A stretch of 6,932 bases of DNA, from positions 1 through 6,932 of the forward strand of contig JAJZEJ010000107.1 of NCBI GenBank assembly GCA_021828635.1, in the 5' to 3' direction. Within the stretch, counting starts at the first letter, position 1. Each line of letters begins with the position of its first letter. The DNA is from Chloroflexota bacterium. Lineage in GTDB: Bacteria > Chloroflexota > Ktedonobacteria > Ktedonobacterales > Ktedonobacteraceae. Of this stretch, positions 5,653 through 6,932 are shown one piece after another. A model generated the notes under the pieces. It was not told the origin of the DNA, searched no databases, and was given only the letters and a program-made list of their open reading frames with translations. The translations under genes and the position numbers were made by a program.

Positions 5653-5675
5653 GGACGTGATAAATCACGTCCCTA
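5653..5675. repeat. Short palindromic repeat upstream of the S53 protease gene
   Basis: Perfect 9-bp arms around two bases, GGACGTGAT-AA-ATCACGTCC (5653-5672), followed by CTA. It has the same design and orientation as the copy at 2982; base changes in the arms (A for G, T for C) are matched on the other side, so pairing is kept. It is about 45 bases before the protease start, within the likely promoter or 5' leader. Confidence 0.75.
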
Positions 5676-5717
5676 TCACTCTTATCGTAGTATGTTTATG
5701 AACGTTTGGAGAACTGC

Positions 5718-6932
5718 ATGCAGCGTAGTTTTCGTCATGTCGCCGGCAGGATTATGCTAGCCGGAGTGATACTCATCGTTATTGGTGCTGGCGTCTTCAG
5801 CATTGTGCTGGTCGCACGCGCCCAACATCCCCCCACGCAAACCGTCCAACTTGCAGGGCAGACAGTGCCGCTGATCAAATCGGCCAGTTTCGTCAGCGCC
5901 GCTAGTGGGCAGCAACAGCTTGATCTCTCGATAGGGCTGCAATGGCGTAACCAACAGGAACTGGCAAGCTTATTGGCAGGATTGTACAATTCCCACTCAT
6001 CCCTGTATCATCACTTCCTGACTCCACAACAGTTTGCCGCCGAGTTCGCGCCAACCGCCGATCAGCAGCGACAGATTGTCGATTATCTGCACGCTAACGG
6101 CTTAGGCGTCACGCACATCGCCGCTAATAGACTGTTAATTGATGCCACCGGGAGCGTCGCGCAGGCCGAAAGTGCCTTCCATGTAACCATCAATAACTAT
6201 CAGATCGGGGCGCGTCACTTCTATGCCAATGCCAGTGCGCCCTCTATTCCATCTTCGCTCTCTTCTTTGATTACGTCAATCGGTGGCCTTGACAACAGCA
6301 TTCACCTTCGTCCACTCTATCAAAGTAGCACAACCAACAGCAAGATAGCTCATAAAAATGTCGCCACAGGCGCGGGTTATGGCCCTTCTGATCTGTTGGG
6401 AGCCTATGACGGCAATGCCTTACATCAGGCAGGCATCACAGGTAGTGGTCAGACCGTCGCGGTATTTGAACTGGACGGTTATCAGCAGAGCGACATCGCG
6501 CAATATCTGCAAAGCAATAATCTGGGCAACCCTAGCATCAGCAACGTCTTAGTTGATGGCTCCAGTGGAGCCGCCGGAGCGGGTGCTATTGAGGTCGAAC
6601 TGGACATCGAGGTCGTGGCGGCAATGGCCCCTGGAGCCGCGCAGATCGTCTATGAGGGTCCGAACAGCACCCAGGGCGTCAATGACACCTATAACCAGAT
6701 CGTCACCGACAACAAGGCGCAGGTCATGACAACCAGTTGGGGCGAGTGCGAGGCACAGTCGGGCGCGTCCGAACTGCAAACGCTCGACAATATCTTCAAG
6801 CAGGGCGCGGCACAAGGCATCGCCTTCTTCGCCGCCGCCGGTGACTCCGGTGCCTATGACTGCAACGATAACACACTGGCCGTTGACTCACCCGCAGACG
6901 ATCCCTACGTAACTGGCGTTGGTGGCACAACA
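5718..6932 (+). CDS. S53 family (sedolisin/kumamolisin-like) peptidase with activation prodomain, 5' part
   Basis: First 405 codons of an exported serine-carboxyl endopeptidase; the frame is open to the right edge. Residues about 8-29 form a hydrophobic signal or anchor helix. The prodomain (about 55-205), with LTPQQFAAEFAPTADQQRQI starting near 101, is of the pro-kumamolisin activation type and is normally cut off autocatalytically at acid pH. The catalytic domain starts near YGPSDLLGAY (221). Active-site residues are visible: Glu292 and Asp296 in EVELD, and the oxyanion-hole Asp376 in AAAGDSG. Glu251 (VAVFELDGY) and Trp341 (SWG) match the kumamolisin Glu32 and Trp129 positions in spacing. 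The nucleophile Ser in SGTS should lie roughly 110 residues beyond the window edge. ATG 5718 has GGAGA five bases upstream. Function: probably extracellular protein digestion. High confidence in family; substrate unknown. Confidence 0.95.
   Translation, partial: MQRSFRHVAGRIMLAGVILIVIGAGVFSIVLVARAQHPPTQTVQLAGQTVPLIKSASFVSAASGQQQLDLSIGLQWRNQQELASLLAGLYNSHSSLYHHFLTPQQFAAEFAPTADQQRQIVDYLHANGLGVTHIAANRLLIDATGSVAQAESAFHVTINNYQIGARHFYANASAPSIPSSLSSLITSIGGLDNSIHLRPLYQSSTTNSKIAHKNVATGAGYGPSDLLGAYDGNALHQAGITGSGQTVAVFELDGYQQSDIAQYLQSNNLGNPSISNVLVDGSSGAAGAGAIEVELDIEVVAAMAPGAAQIVYEGPNSTQGVNDTYNQIVTDNKAQVMTTSWGECEAQSGASELQTLDNIFKQGAAQGIAFFAAAGDSGAYDCNDNTLAVDSPADDPYVTGVGGTT

Overview
The window looks like chromosomal DNA of a Chloroflexota bacterium, most likely a member of the Ktedonobacteria. 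This is an inference from protein style (an S9 peptidase starting IPRRVLFGNP, an S53 sedolisin, Ser/Thr-rich lipoproteins), intermediate base composition, and short palindromic repeats in the intergenic DNA. No marker gene confirms the lineage. I see no rRNA, tRNA, CRISPR array, transposase, integrase or phage gene.

Layout from left to right. (1) Positions 1-545 hold the N-terminal part of a minus-strand S9 prolyl-oligopeptidase-family peptidase that runs off the left edge. (2) Positions 546-851 are noncoding and carry two tandem copies of a ~40-bp repeat. (3) Positions 852-1190 are the wreck of a plus-strand glycosyltransferase family 9 gene: start region, one central motif and C-terminal end survive in two reading frames. 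(4) A 22-bp-stem hairpin at 1176-1231 separates this relic from the next operon and could terminate transcription from both sides. (5) Positions 1232-4687, minus strand, are a complete osmoprotectant (glycine betaine/choline-type) ABC importer operon in the order ATPase, permease, permease, lipoprotein substrate-binding protein. (6) Positions 4688-4852 carry two hairpins: a terminator for the upstream lipoprotein gene and a terminator- or attenuator-like stem in the leader of the ATPase gene. (7) Positions 4853-5419, minus strand, encode a small secreted-repeat lipoprotein (PF03640 type) starting at GTG. (8) Positions 5420-5717 are a divergent intergenic region with a nearly perfect 60-bp palindrome and another short palindromic repeat. 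(9) From 5718 to the right edge, plus strand, is the 5' part of an S53 (sedolisin/kumamolisin) serine-carboxyl peptidase with its activation prodomain.

The four transporter genes should work as one machine. The lipoprotein captures a compatible solute outside the membrane, the two permeases form the channel, and the ATPase drives uptake, probably under osmotic stress. The other genes are separate units: a probably cytoplasmic peptidase, a surface lipoprotein and an exported protease likely to be active at acid pH.

The most interesting signals are noncoding or decayed: a dispersed family of 20-nt palindromes followed by CTA (four copies, same orientation, one of which supplies the stop codon of a permease gene), the 60-bp palindrome with a degenerate relative inside the transporter operon, and the glycosyltransferase relic. 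I found no convincing new multi-gene system.
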